DNA from: JAFMPW01 sp041743085
Lineage (GTDB): Bacteria > Bacteroidota > Bacteroidia > Flavobacteriales > Flavobacteriaceae
NCBI GenBank assembly: GCA_041743085.1
Contig: JBGTNL010000108.1
Coordinates: 62,001-126,000, forward strand
DNA length: 64,000 bases
Direction: 5' to 3'
The notes under the pieces were generated by a model. The model was not told where the DNA came from and made no database searches. It saw nothing but the letters and a program-made list of their open reading frames with translations. Positions 25,848-34,747 of the stretch are shown in pieces; the stretch's first letter is position 1; each line of letters begins with the position of its first letter. The position numbers and the translations under genes are program-made.

Positions 25848-26330
25848 CTATTTACCCTTTTCTATTTCGAAACCAACATCTGTAATTCCTTGTAGAGCTA
25901 CAACGCCGTTTACGCTTCCATTCTTGCGCATGGCATGGGATATTTTTAAAGTATATACGCCATGCACCGGAAAAACGATGTTTTCCCTGTACCACAATAT
26001 ATTTTCCTTTACGGTTCCAAAACCCTTTCCCAGCCACCGGCCGTCAGGGGAGGCCATCTCATATTCCAAAGTGTCGGTAAACGTCTGCCCGTTTGGATAG
26101 CCCATTTCCGCTATTAAGAAAAGATTGCTGTAGGGGAAGGTTTCATCATTCCGGATGGTAATGAACATATTATGGTTGCCTGTGGTATCGATCTCTTTAA
26201 AAGTAAATTCCACTGCCTCGTCTTTACTCCAACTTGCCCCTTTTATTGCCCGGTACTGAGACACCTGCAAGGTGTCTGAACATGAAAGAGCAGCGACACC
26301 AAAGAGAACGAATAATAGATACCTACCCAT
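25848..26330 (-). CDS. gldH: Gliding motility lipoprotein GldH
   Basis: About 160 residues from ATG 26330. That start gives a clean lipoprotein signal MGRYLLFVLFGVAALSC with lipobox AALSC, whereas a longer frame would hide it. The mature part is a beta-sandwich-like GldH domain with the family hallmark ENIVFPVHGVYTLKISHAMR (~116-135). GldH is needed for gliding in Flavobacterium. It overlaps ricT by 8 bp and precedes pbp1A, the standard flavobacterial order. Confidence 0.9.
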   Translation of the reverse strand: MGRYLLFVLFGVAALSCSDTLQVSQYRAIKGASWSKDEAVEFTFKEIDTTGNHNMFITIRNDETFPYSNLFLIAEMGYPNGQTFTDTLEYEMASPDGRWLGKGFGTVKENILWYRENIVFPVHGVYTLKISHAMRKNGSVNGVVALQGITDVGFEIEKGK

Positions 26331-27486
26331 TTCTCGCGGGTCTTTTTTTATTGCTTCTCCGTTTTTTGTTTTTCCTGCGGCCACTGCTTCTTTTTGGTCT
26401 GTCGAAACGGGTAAGGCTATCCTGGCCAACAACATTTTCAAAAACCAACTGTTCCTCCCTAAAATTGTCGGCGGCGTATTCCTCCAGACTTGCTACCTTT
26501 TCCTTTTTCTTGTTTTTCTCAAGAATTTCATGCACCTGTTGTTTTGTTAGTTCATGCCAGTTGGAAGGGTCCTCTTTGTAAGAGTACCACAATGAACCCT
26601 TAAAAATGTCTGTTTTCTGACAAAATGCCAATCCCTTTTCGGTAAAGAGTTTTGCGTCCTGGGCAGGGAAATCTTTGAGCGCATCCAGATAAACGTCCAA
26701 CTCATAATTTAAACAGCATTTAAGTTTGCCGCATTGTCCGGCAAGTTTCTGAGGATTTAAGGAAAGCTGTTGATAGCGGGCGGAGGCAGTACTTACTGAC
26801 CGAAAATCGGAAAGCCATGTAGAACAGCACAATTCCCTGCCACACGATCCTATACCTCCCAATCTTTGAGCCTCCTGCCGGTATCCGATTTGCCTCATCT
26901 CTATCCGGATTCCGAACGCTTTGGCCATATCTTTGATCAATTGTCGGAAATCCACACGGTCCTCTGCGGTATAGTAGAAGGTTGCCTTAGAGCCGTCGCC
27001 CTGAAATTCTACGTCCGAAATCTTCATTTGGAGGTTTAGAAAGATAGCGATCTCCCTGGCGCGTTTTTTAATTTCTTCTTCCTTATCACGGCATTTTTGC
27101 CATTTATCAATATCCTTCTGAGATGCTTTCCTATATATTTTGGGCAGCTCTTCATCGTCCCACGCTACCTTCTTTTTCTTCATTTGAACCTTAACCAATT
27201 CCCCTGCTAGAGTTATCATTCCCACATCATGCCCGGATTTGGCCTGGGTGGCAACAATATCCCCTATGGAAAGGGAAACATTTTCCACATTCCTGTAAAA
27301 TTCCTTCCTGCTATTTTTAAAGCGGACTTCAACGCAATCAAAAGGCTTTTGACCATTTGGAAGCGACATATTGGAAAGCCAGTCAAATACGGTTAATTTG
27401 TTACAACCATCCGTGCCGCAAGTTCCATTATTTTTGCATCCGCGAGGTTGTCCTTCCTTACCGGTTGAACAACTGCTACAACCCAT
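26323..27486 (-). CDS. ricT: PSP1-domain protein, RicT/YaaT-like
   Basis: About 387 residues from ATG 27486, where the start MGCSSCSTG is shared by Bacteroidota homologues. A Cys-rich N-terminus (CSSC...CKNNGTCGTDGC) may bind metal. The PSP1 domain contains ERVDFRQL-type and GGIGSCGRELCC motifs, a CGKLKCC element (cluster-coordinating cysteines in the Bacillus Ric complex), and a very basic C-terminal tail. In Bacillus, RicT acts with RicA/RicF on RNA processing and iron-sulfur carriage; whether that applies here is unknown. It overlaps gldH. Confidence 0.85.
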   Translation of the reverse strand: MGCSSCSTGKEGQPRGCKNNGTCGTDGCNKLTVFDWLSNMSLPNGQKPFDCVEVRFKNSRKEFYRNVENVSLSIGDIVATQAKSGHDVGMITLAGELVKVQMKKKKVAWDDEELPKIYRKASQKDIDKWQKCRDKEEEIKKRAREIAIFLNLQMKISDVEFQGDGSKATFYYTAEDRVDFRQLIKDMAKAFGIRIEMRQIGYRQEAQRLGGIGSCGRELCCSTWLSDFRSVSTASARYQQLSLNPQKLAGQCGKLKCCLNYELDVYLDALKDFPAQDAKLFTEKGLAFCQKTDIFKGSLWYSYKEDPSNWHELTKQQVHEILEKNKKKEKVASLEEYAADNFREEQLVFENVVGQDSLTRFDRPKRSSGRRKNKKRRSNKKRPARNG

Positions 27487-27509
27487 ATTTTGTATCTTGG
27501 TTTGGCGCA

Positions 27510-27536
27510 AACCTTATGTTTTTGCCAAATAAGGTT
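27510..27536. promoter_or_regulatory. Inverted repeat upstream of ricT-gldH-pbp1A
   Basis: AACCTTAT (27510-27517) and ATAAGGTT (27529-27536) form an 8-bp dyad about 24 bp before the ricT start, overlapping the likely leader. TTGG and CCAA nearby add a second possible pairing. It is an operator or leader hairpin candidate; no regulator is implied by context. Confidence 0.4.
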
Positions 27537-27610
27537 AATATTAAATTTAAATGTAAAGATAGCGGTTTTTATGTGATTTTAGTAGCCCCTGAATAGATTG
27601 CTTCCATGTG

Positions 27611-28642
27611 CTATCGTTTAAATTTCAAAACTTCTGAGCGCCCTTTTTTGAAAATTTTATTACTGGCGCCTTTGCCCTTCCGTAATTTTTTCTGCGTTTC
27701 ATAGGGCAATGCATATATTTCCTTACAGGGATCAGAGCAACAATTATCCATAGCCCCCGCACAGTCTTTGCATTGAATAAATAAAAGGTGGCAGGCCTCG
27801 TTGGCACAATTTACATGGGTATCGCAGGGCTTGCCGCACTGGTGGCAGTTTGCAACTACATCTTCCGAGATCCGTTCACCACGTCTGTGGTCAAAAACAA
27901 AGTTTTTTCCCAGGAATTTATTTTCAAGATTTTTTTCTCTAACCTGCCTTGTGTACTCAATAATACCCCCTTCCAACTGGTATACTTTTTTAAACCCTTT
28001 ATGTTTATAATAAGCACTGGCCTTTTCACATCGGATCCCTCCTGTACAGTACATCACCAATTTTTTGTCCTCCTTATAATTGCTCAGCTCCCTTTCAATA
28101 ACATCCAAAGAATCCCTGAAAGTATCTACATCCGGGGTGATGGCATTCCTAAAATGACCGATCTCACTTTCATAGTGGTTGCGCATATCTACCAAAATCG
28201 CATCCCGATCCTCGAAAAGTTTATTAAATGCTTCGGCACCAACATGAATGCCTTTATTGGTAACATCAAAGGTGTCATCACTAAGCCCGTCCGCAACTAT
28301 TTTCCTGCGCACCTTTACCTTTAATTTTAGGAACGATTTGTCATCGTGTTCAATGGCGATATTAAGGCGGACATTTTTTAGGAAAGCAATGCTGTCCAAA
28401 TGTTTTTTAAAGGCTTTAAACTTTTCCGCCGGAACAGACAGTTGTGCATTTATCCCCTCCTTGGCGACATAAATCCTCCCAAGGACATCGAGCTCATTCC
28501 AATGAATAAATAGGTGGTTGCGGAAAATGGATGTATTGCCAATGTGTGCATATTTGTAGAAAGAGATAGTAAGGCGTTCCCGGCCGGCCTCTTCAATAAG
28601 CGCAGCTCTTTCCTTTGCACTTAATGTATTGTACAGTTGCAT
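27611..28642 (-). CDS. trhO: tRNA uridine-34 hydroxylase (rhodanese-type)
   Basis: About 343 residues from ATG 28642; a longer frame lacks a sensible start. It has an N-terminal acylphosphatase-like domain and a central rhodanese domain with the catalytic Cys in VMYCTGGIRCEKAS. The Bacteroidota-type C-terminus has CHQCGKPCDTHVNC, CKDCAG and CCSDPCKEI, a likely zinc-binding region. TrhO performs oxygen-dependent hydroxylation of U34 in tRNA. It is monocistronic. Confidence 0.9.
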   Translation of the reverse strand: MQLYNTLSAKERAALIEEAGRERLTISFYKYAHIGNTSIFRNHLFIHWNELDVLGRIYVAKEGINAQLSVPAEKFKAFKKHLDSIAFLKNVRLNIAIEHDDKSFLKLKVKVRRKIVADGLSDDTFDVTNKGIHVGAEAFNKLFEDRDAILVDMRNHYESEIGHFRNAITPDVDTFRDSLDVIERELSNYKEDKKLVMYCTGGIRCEKASAYYKHKGFKKVYQLEGGIIEYTRQVREKNLENKFLGKNFVFDHRRGERISEDVVANCHQCGKPCDTHVNCANEACHLLFIQCKDCAGAMDNCCSDPCKEIYALPYETQKKLRKGKGASNKIFKKGRSEVLKFKR

Positions 28643-28718
28643 GCTATACCAATGATTAAGTTTAAAGCGTAAATTAGAAGGCAAAAATAAGCATTATCTT
28701 TCCATTTCTCCAAAATGA

Positions 28719-28748
28719 AAAAGCCCCGACAAGTTTGTCAGGGCTTTT
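28719..28748. terminator. Terminator hairpin near trhO/recA boundary
   Basis: AAAAGCCC pairs with GGGCTTTT, with GACA/TGTC inside and one C-A mismatch, at 28719-28748. A and T runs flank it on both sides. It lies in the intergenic region between the divergent trhO and recA promoters, so it may shield recA from upstream transcription. Confidence 0.65.
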
Positions 28749-28896
28749 AACAGACCACATCTGTTATACTTTCTTTTTCATAGAATTTTCCTTAAGATAG
28801 TGGTCACTATGGTCCAAAGTCCATCAGGAAATTGGTGTCTTGAGTGTTTAAGTACGAACACATACCTCTAGGATGCGGGAAATACAAAAAGGTTGC

Positions 28897-28935
28897 TTTT
28901 GCAATTGTGATATGCAAAAAGAAATGGTAATTTAG
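28897..28935 (+). promoter_or_regulatory. recA promoter with overlapping inverted repeat
   Basis: TTTTGCA (28897-28903) and TGCAAAA (28913-28919) form a perfect 7-bp dyad with a 9-bp spacer. A -33 candidate (TTG at 28905-28907) lies inside it, and TAATTTAG (28928-28935) is a -7-like box 20 bp downstream. The arrangement suggests a repressor operator over the recA promoter. Bacteroidota generally lack canonical LexA, so the regulator would be another protein. Confidence 0.5.
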
Positions 28936-28963
28936 CCTCCCTAACACTTTAGAATTTGAGAAC

Positions 28964-29971
28964 ATGAGCAGCGAGAAAGAAGCGAAATTAAAGGCATTGA
29001 AACTTACACTGGATAAGCTCGATAAAACCTATGGAAAGGGTGCGGTAATGAAAATGGGAGACGCCGTTGTGGCCGATGTAGAGGTTATCCCATCAGGTTC
29101 TTTAGGCCTGGACATCGCTATGGGGGTTGGTGGTTATCCCAGAGGCAGAGTGGTTGAAATATACGGCCCGGAATCTTCGGGGAAAACAACCCTTACCCTT
29201 CATGCCATTGCGGAAGCACAAAAGAATGGAGGCATTGCGGCATTTATTGATGCTGAACACGCTTTTGATCGCTTTTATGCCCAAAAGCTTGGAATTGATA
29301 TAGACAATCTCATCATTTCCCAGCCCGATCACGGGGAACAGGCACTTGAAATTACCGATAACCTTATCAGATCCGGGGCCATAGATATTGTAATTATTGA
29401 TTCTGTTGCCGCCCTGACGCCTAAGAGCGAAATTGAAGGGGAGATGGGTGATTCTAAAATGGGTCTGCATGCCCGACTAATGTCTCAGGCGTTGAGGAAA
29501 CTAACGGGTTCTATAAGCAAGACAAAATGCACAGTGATATTTATTAACCAGCTTCGCGATAAAATTGGCGTTGTGTTCGGGAACCCGGAAACCACTACCG
29601 GTGGCAACGCCCTCAAATTCTATGCCTCCGTAAGGTTAGATATAAGGCGATCCACTCAGATTAAAGATACCGACGGCAGGGTGCTGGGGAATAAGACGAG
29701 GGTAAAAGTCGTAAAAAATAAAGTGGCGCCGCCGTTTAAAATGGCTGAGTTCGATATTATGTACGGAGAGGGAATCTCAAAAGTGGGTGAAATATTGGAT
29801 CTTGGCGTAGAATATGAAATTATCAAGAAAAGCGGTTCCTGGTTCAGCTATGGAGATACAAAATTAGGACAGGGAAGAGACGCGGTCAAGGATTTATTAC
29901 AAGACAATCCGGAATTGCTTGAGGAATTAGAAGCTAAGATCAAAGAGGCCATAAGCGCCCTTACCAAATAA
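28964..29971 (+). CDS. recA: RecA recombinase
   Basis: A 335-residue RecA. It has Walker A GPESSGKTTL (~66-75), the catalytic Glu in FIDAEHAFD, Walker B IVIIDSVAALTP, L1 with MGDSKMGLHARLMSQALRKL, and L2 with VVFGNPETTTGGNALKFYAS. It forms the recombination filament and in many bacteria controls the SOS response. It is monocistronic, with an operator-like dyad upstream and a terminator just after. Confidence 0.98.
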   Translation: MSSEKEAKLKALKLTLDKLDKTYGKGAVMKMGDAVVADVEVIPSGSLGLDIAMGVGGYPRGRVVEIYGPESSGKTTLTLHAIAEAQKNGGIAAFIDAEHAFDRFYAQKLGIDIDNLIISQPDHGEQALEITDNLIRSGAIDIVIIDSVAALTPKSEIEGEMGDSKMGLHARLMSQALRKLTGSISKTKCTVIFINQLRDKIGVVFGNPETTTGGNALKFYASVRLDIRRSTQIKDTDGRVLGNKTRVKVVKNKVAPPFKMAEFDIMYGEGISKVGEILDLGVEYEIIKKSGSWFSYGDTKLGQGRDAVKDLLQDNPELLEELEAKIKEAISALTK

Positions 29972-29984
29972 AATCCATCCAAAT

Positions 29985-30012
29985 AAAAAAAATCACAAGA
30001 TTGTGGTTTTTT
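29985..30012 (+). terminator. recA terminator
   Basis: An A-run then CACAA (29994-29998) pairs with TTGTG (30001-30005), followed by a T-run, 13 bp after the recA stop. Confidence 0.85.
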
Positions 30013-30083
30013 CCTTTTAGAAGCAACCTTTGCCCCTTGAATTCATCTTTAGTATAAATTAAAGAAGAAAAGAAGAATTGACT

Positions 30084-30509
30084 ATGAAGAAAGCGTTGTT
30101 ATTATTCCTATGTTTTATTACCCTTGCCATTAATTCATGCAGTTTGGACGATGGTGGTGTTAATTTTCATTTTGTTCCGCTGGAGATTGTGGAGGCCGAA
30201 CTACCTGATTCCTTTGCGCTCAATCAGACATATAGTGTTAAGGTTACCTATGCCACTCCAAATGGTTGCACTTCATTCGAAGGATTTGACATTACAGAGT
30301 CGAATACCGCGGATAAAAATGTGCGGAACGTTGTGGCTATCGGCACTGAACTGGAGCAACAGGATTGTCCGGCGGAGGTTGAAGAACTACAGGCTACGTT
30401 CAGTTTTATCTGTCTGTATTCCAAACCCTACGTATTTCGGTTCTGGACAGGTGAAGATGAAAACGGGGAGTCGGAATATTTTGAAGTTGAGGTCCCCGTT
30501 ACGCAGTAA
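30084..30509 (+). CDS. Small lipoprotein of unknown function
   Basis: 141 residues from ATG 30084, beginning MKKALLLFLCFITLAINSCS with a lipobox ending in Cys19. The mature part is a beta-rich domain with three more cysteines (NGCTSFEGF, EQQDCPAEV, SFICLYSK) and an acidic character. It would be exported and lipidated. Family not recognised. It is monocistronic between recA and the sigma-factor operon. Confidence 0.7.
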   Translation: MKKALLLFLCFITLAINSCSLDDGGVNFHFVPLEIVEAELPDSFALNQTYSVKVTYATPNGCTSFEGFDITESNTADKNVRNVVAIGTELEQQDCPAEVEELQATFSFICLYSKPYVFRFWTGEDENGESEYFEVEVPVTQ

Positions 30510-30540
30510 TACCTTATTTGTGCCGCCTTGTGTGGTACTA

Positions 30541-30665
30541 ACTCCGGGGTCTGTCCCGGACACGATATAAGAAACCGGCTCAAGGGTCGATGTAGAAACC
30601 AGAGATCCCATTAGAAAAGTGGGATTAGTTGGATCAAATCGTTTTAATACACGCACGGCTTAAAG
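30541..30665. repeat. Diverged copy of the 164-bp repeat
   Basis: Segments CTCAAGGGTCGATGTAGAAA and ATCCCA/TGGGAT followed by TAGTTGGATC align to the corresponding parts of the three 164-bp copies. The hairpin at 30605-30625 keeps its pairing although the stem sequence differs from ACCCCGC/GCGGGGT, which hints at selection on structure. The left end is degenerate. Confidence 0.55.
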
Positions 30666-30698
30666 AACGATGGTCTAACTAATAATCTAACCAACATT

Positions 30699-31229
30699 TT
30701 GAGTCTGGAAGAACTCATACATAATTGCAAAAAAGGTGATAGAAAGGCACAAGAACAATTGTACAGGGAGTATTCCCGCATTTTGTTCGGAATTTGTCTG
30801 AAGTACTCCCGCAATAAAACCGAGGCGGAGGATAACCTCCATGATAGTTTTATAACGATATACGATAAAATTGGGCAATATAAGTTTAAGGGGTCATTTG
30901 AGGGTTGGATGAAGCGCATTACCGTGAATACGGTACTACAGAAATACAGAAAGGAGGAATATCTTAGTGTGGTCTCGGAAAATACGGAGGAAGAGACCGA
31001 AGTAGAATCCGGTTACCTGGATATAGAGCTTCCCACCTTGCTCCGTTATATTCAGGAACTACCCAATAAATATCGCATCACGTTCAACATGTATGTGCTT
31101 GATGGCTATTCCCATAAAGAAATAAGTTCAGCCCTGGGAACCTCCCCGGGAACATCAAAATCCAACCTTGCCCGGGCGAGAACGATACTTAAAGAAAAAA
31201 TCAAAAAACAAAACATAAATATTGCGTAA
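30699..31229 (+). CDS. RNA polymerase sigma-70 (ECF-like) factor
   Basis: 176 residues from TTG 30699, chosen because the start MSLEELIHNCKKGDRKAQEQ is typical and no ATG precedes it. Region 2 is AQEQLYREYSRILFGICLKY to SFEGWMKRITVNTV (~20-84). Region 4 is QELPNKYRITFNMYVLDGYS then HKEISSALGTSPGTSKSNLA (~115-158). It directs RNA polymerase to unknown promoters. The next gene, 11 bp away, has an anti-sigma-like N-terminus, so the pair forms a regulatory unit. Confidence 0.9.
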   Translation: MSLEELIHNCKKGDRKAQEQLYREYSRILFGICLKYSRNKTEAEDNLHDSFITIYDKIGQYKFKGSFEGWMKRITVNTVLQKYRKEEYLSVVSENTEEETEVESGYLDIELPTLLRYIQELPNKYRITFNMYVLDGYSHKEISSALGTSPGTSKSNLARARTILKEKIKKQNINIA

Positions 31230-31240
31230 TCCAACACGGC

Positions 31241-32746
31241 ATGAACAAGAATAATATTGATAAATTTTTCCAGGAAAGGTTTAAGGGCTTCGGTGAGGTT
31301 CCGGACGAAAAAGTCTGGGAATCTATCAAGTCTTCCCTGGATCAAAAGAAGAACTCGCGCCGCATTTTGCCTCTGTGGTGGAAACTCGGGGGAGTGGCCG
31401 CAGCATTGGCCATTCTTTTCTATATAATAAACCCTTTTGAAAATACGGTTCAATCCGATGAAATTTATTCGAATCCGGAGCGGGTAGAAACCCCGGCCGC
31501 AGGAAAGGATATTGATTCTGGCAAAGATCTTTTAATCAGCCCGAATACGGAAAGTGAGGTTGTGCAGTCCTCTGAAGCGAATGATAAGGAATTGAAGAAA
31601 GGTACTACCGCAACTTCCGGCAAAGAACCTGCTCCCAATGCTGAAATTACGGACAGAGCTAAAGCAGATCCTTCCGTAGATAAAGATAATTCCAGGTCCA
31701 ATCGTTTAGATCGGGCCATTAAAAATCCGCGAAGCGAAGTAACTAGAACAGACACTGATAATGGTGTCACAGGGAGGCCGGCAGAACTTAAAAATGAAAA
31801 TCAAAGTGGTGAGCCTGGCAGGGGGAAGAAAGACCATGAGATAGTAATTACGGGTGTTCCGGAGGATATTAAAAATAATTTGAAAGAAGACAGCACCAAA
31901 GATGAAGTCGCGGAGGCTGAAATTAAAGCCGTGGAGGACGATCCAAAGAAAAAGTCGATTTTTGATGAGACAGAAGAAGAGGAAGAGGAAGTAGCGGCAG
32001 CTAAAAGCAGTAATAAATGGTCCGTTGGGCCAAGTGTAGCTCCCGTGTACTTCAGCTCTTTTGGAGAAGGTTCTCCCATTCACCCCAATTTTGTTGCCAA
32101 CTCCAAATCGGGCAATCTTAACCTCAGTTATGGGCTGGCGGTCTCCTACGATATCGCCAAAAAGTTAAGTATCCGCTCCGGAATACACAAAGTAGACTAC
32201 GGTTACGACACCAACGATATATTGTTCTCTTCCTCTCTGGCGGCATCCACAAGCAATAGGATAGATAATATAGATTATGCGCTCACCTCCAAAAATCTGT
32301 TGGTGCAGAGCGCAGCGAATACCGAGGGGGTTCGGGATCCCTCATTTGCCTCGAATAACGAGATAGCCGCCCCCAGCCCCTCCCGGGACGGTAGGATGGT
32401 GCAACAATTTGGGTATCTGGAAGTCCCTTTAGAATTAAATTATGCCTTAGTGGAACGAAAAGTGGGTGTAAATATCATTGGCGGTTTTAGTTCTTTATTC
32501 CTGGTAGACAATACTGTAAGTCTGGAATCTAATGGTGGTGCCACTGAAATAGGGGAAGCCAATAATATTAACGACTTAAATTTCAGCACCAATATAGGAT
32601 TCGGAATTAATTATAATGTTACCCCAAAAGTCAGATTAAACCTGGAGCCGATGTTTAAATACCAGTTGAACACATTTTCAGATACCTCAGGAAATTTTCA
32701 ACCTTTTTCCGTAGGTGTTTATAGCGGTCTTAATTTCAGGTTTTAG
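31241..32746 (+). CDS. Anti-sigma-like single-pass protein with C-terminal outer-membrane beta-barrel-like domain
   Basis: 501 residues. Residues 1-35 have the pattern IDKFFQERFKGFGEVPDEKV then WESI, found in cytoplasmic anti-sigma tails. One membrane segment follows (WWKLGGVAAALAILFYIINP, ~46-65), then a long charged, low-complexity region (~70-250, acidic run DETEEEEEEV). The C-terminal ~240 residues look like a PorT/outer-membrane beta-barrel domain ending in a final aromatic strand (VGVYSGLNFRF). Having inner-membrane and barrel-like parts in one chain is known in flavobacterial sigma operons; topology is unresolved. Confidence 0.75.
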   Translation: MNKNNIDKFFQERFKGFGEVPDEKVWESIKSSLDQKKNSRRILPLWWKLGGVAAALAILFYIINPFENTVQSDEIYSNPERVETPAAGKDIDSGKDLLISPNTESEVVQSSEANDKELKKGTTATSGKEPAPNAEITDRAKADPSVDKDNSRSNRLDRAIKNPRSEVTRTDTDNGVTGRPAELKNENQSGEPGRGKKDHEIVITGVPEDIKNNLKEDSTKDEVAEAEIKAVEDDPKKKSIFDETEEEEEEVAAAKSSNKWSVGPSVAPVYFSSFGEGSPIHPNFVANSKSGNLNLSYGLAVSYDIAKKLSIRSGIHKVDYGYDTNDILFSSSLAASTSNRIDNIDYALTSKNLLVQSAANTEGVRDPSFASNNEIAAPSPSRDGRMVQQFGYLEVPLELNYALVERKVGVNIIGGFSSLFLVDNTVSLESNGGATEIGEANNINDLNFSTNIGFGINYNVTPKVRLNLEPMFKYQLNTFSDTSGNFQPFSVGVYSGLNFRF

Positions 32747-32866
32747 ATCCACCAAGACACCGAGGTTAGCGAGAGCTTTCTGTACCAATGGGACTGTGAA
32801 AAGATTTTTTAGCTTCCGGGTTTAAAGAGGTTGGTTAGGTAGGTTACCACATCTTGCGGTGACTCC

Positions 32867-33649
32867 TTAAACGCCCTGATCGGCAGGTCGGGGCGTTTTT
32901 ACTAAGTTAATTTTCAAGATCTTCTCCAGGTCACTAAGAATTATTGCCCGTACTTTCTTACGTAATAACGATTTCTGATCTTCCTGAAGCTGCTGTGTTT
33001 GGAGGAAGGAATGCACTTTTACCCGTGTGATCCCCGGCCCTCCCCTAAAAAAGCTAGAAGAAAACCTTTTTATTGTCATAAAAAGTCATGGGCACTACGG
33101 GAATACCGTGAGCAATTGCCATTTTAAAAGCGCCATCCTTAAATTCGTCCAGTAATACATGTTCCTCCGGGACTCCTCCTTCGGGAAATATGCAGATACC
33201 AAGTCCGCTGTATAATCTGCGCCGGGCCCTTCTATAGACCCCGCTTCTGCTATTGCCGTCCTCCCTGTCTACCATTATACAAACCTTTAATAGAAAAACC
33301 CGAAAATCGGAACCATTACCAGTTCTTTTTTGCCCACAAAAACAAAGGGATGTTTGTTCACATAGAGCATCAACATAATATCTAACATACTGGTGTGATT
33401 GGCAATTAGCATATAACTACTGCCAATCCGCATTCTCTCTTCCCATTGAATTATTGGAACGCAGCCCATACCATAGAGGATGGGAATAGCCCACAGGTTC
33501 CTGGCCATCCAGAAAAATTGCGGATATGATTTTTCGGATATTGTGAAAAGCAATAGAAACGGAAAGATAACTACAATTGGGAGGGCGACAAGAATATAAA
33601 ACCAAATTCGATATAACGCCTGGCCGACTTTCGTGACTAACGGGATCAT
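32867..33649 (-). pseudogene. plsC: 1-acyl-glycerol-3-phosphate acyltransferase (PlsC), broken by a stop and two frameshifts
   Basis: The 5' part (33649-33287) has a hydrophobic N-terminus and the HX4D motif NHTSMLD, then stops at GFFY. A second frame (to 33054) continues IMVDREDGNSRSGVYRRARR and FPEGGVPEE (the glycerol-phosphate-binding motif). A third (33079-32867) carries FSSSFFRGGPGITRVKVH to the end. Joined, they give a near-full-length PlsC of ~260 residues. The AAA-to-TAA stop plus one-base losses near 33276-33289 and 33055-33080 inactivate it. A functional paralogue must exist elsewhere if this is real. Confidence 0.85.
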
Positions 33650-33724
33650 AAATTCAAAAGTAAATTTTTTATTTATAAATGAACTAAGCGGCTAAGGCCT
33701 CTTTTTTTATATGCACTGTATAGC

Positions 33725-33732
33725 TACATTTG
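33725..33732 (+). promoter_or_regulatory. trpS promoter -7 box
   Basis: TACATTTG is an exact TAnnTTTG match 17 bp before the trpS start. The -33 element is less clear, in the T-rich stretch near 33697-33707. Confidence 0.5.
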
Positions 33733-33749
33733 CACTCAATCGCTGACAA

Positions 33750-34718
33750 ATGGCACGAATATTAACAGGAATACAAAGCACCGGCACCCCACATTTGGGA
33801 AACATTTTGGGAGCAATTATTCCCGCTATAAAAATGGCAGGCGATCCCGAAAATGAATCCTTTCTTTTTATCGCGGACATGCACTCTCTTACCCAAATAA
33901 AAAACAGTGAAGAATTACGCGCAAATACCTATGCTACCGCTGCAGCCTGGCTTGCTTTTGGATTGAACACGGAACAAACCGTTTTCTACAGACAGAGCGA
34001 TGTTCCCCAGGTTTCCGAATTGGCATGGTATCTCAGTTGTTTTTTTCCCTATCAACGTCTTACTTTGGCCCATTCCTTCAAAGACAAGGCAGACCGCTTG
34101 GAAGATGTTAATGCCGGAATCTTTTCCTACCCTATGCTAATGGCCGCGGATATCCTGCTGTATGATGCCAATATTGTACCCGTTGGCAAAGATCAGCTGC
34201 AGCATCTGGAAATGACCAGGGACGTTGCTTCCCGGTTTCACGCCCAAATGGGCGAAACATTTGCTATGCCCGAGGCACAAGTACAGCAAGACACCATGTA
34301 TGTTCCCGGGACGGACGGAGAGAAAATGAGTAAAAGTAAAGGAAACCTCATCAATATTTTCCAGCCTGAAAAACAACTCCGTAAACAACTTATGGGTATT
34401 ATTACGGATAGTACCCCTATGGAAGCTCCCAAAGACCCGGATAAGGACAACGTCTTTGCTATTTATACGCTATTAGCATCAGAAGAGGAAATAGCGGCAA
34501 TGCGTTCCAATTACCTGAACGGGAATTACGGCTACGGCCATGCCAAACAGGCTTTGTTTGAATTGATACTTGCCAAATTCGGAGAGGCGCGAACTTCTTT
34601 TAATTACTATATGGATCACCTTAATGAGGTGGATAAAGCCCTCGCAATCGGTGCCGAAAAGGCGAAAAAAGTGGCTGAGGGAGTTTTAGAGCGGGTGCGG
34701 AGGACGGTGGGGTATTAG
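33750..34718 (+). CDS. trpS: Tryptophanyl-tRNA synthetase
   Basis: A 322-residue class I aminoacyl-tRNA synthetase. The HIGH-like signature is in GIQSTGTPHLGNILGA (~7-22) and the KMSKS loop is KMSKSKGN (~193-200). PVGKDQLQHLEMTRDVA contains the ATP/Trp-site residues. It charges tRNA-Trp in the cytoplasm. It diverges from the dead plsC and is monocistronic. Confidence 0.97.
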   Translation: MARILTGIQSTGTPHLGNILGAIIPAIKMAGDPENESFLFIADMHSLTQIKNSEELRANTYATAAAWLAFGLNTEQTVFYRQSDVPQVSELAWYLSCFFPYQRLTLAHSFKDKADRLEDVNAGIFSYPMLMAADILLYDANIVPVGKDQLQHLEMTRDVASRFHAQMGETFAMPEAQVQQDTMYVPGTDGEKMSKSKGNLINIFQPEKQLRKQLMGIITDSTPMEAPKDPDKDNVFAIYTLLASEEEIAAMRSNYLNGNYGYGHAKQALFELILAKFGEARTSFNYYMDHLNEVDKALAIGAEKAKKVAEGVLERVRRTVGY

Positions 34719-34747
34719 TTAGGCGGAGAAAGCTTCTGATGGCTCTC

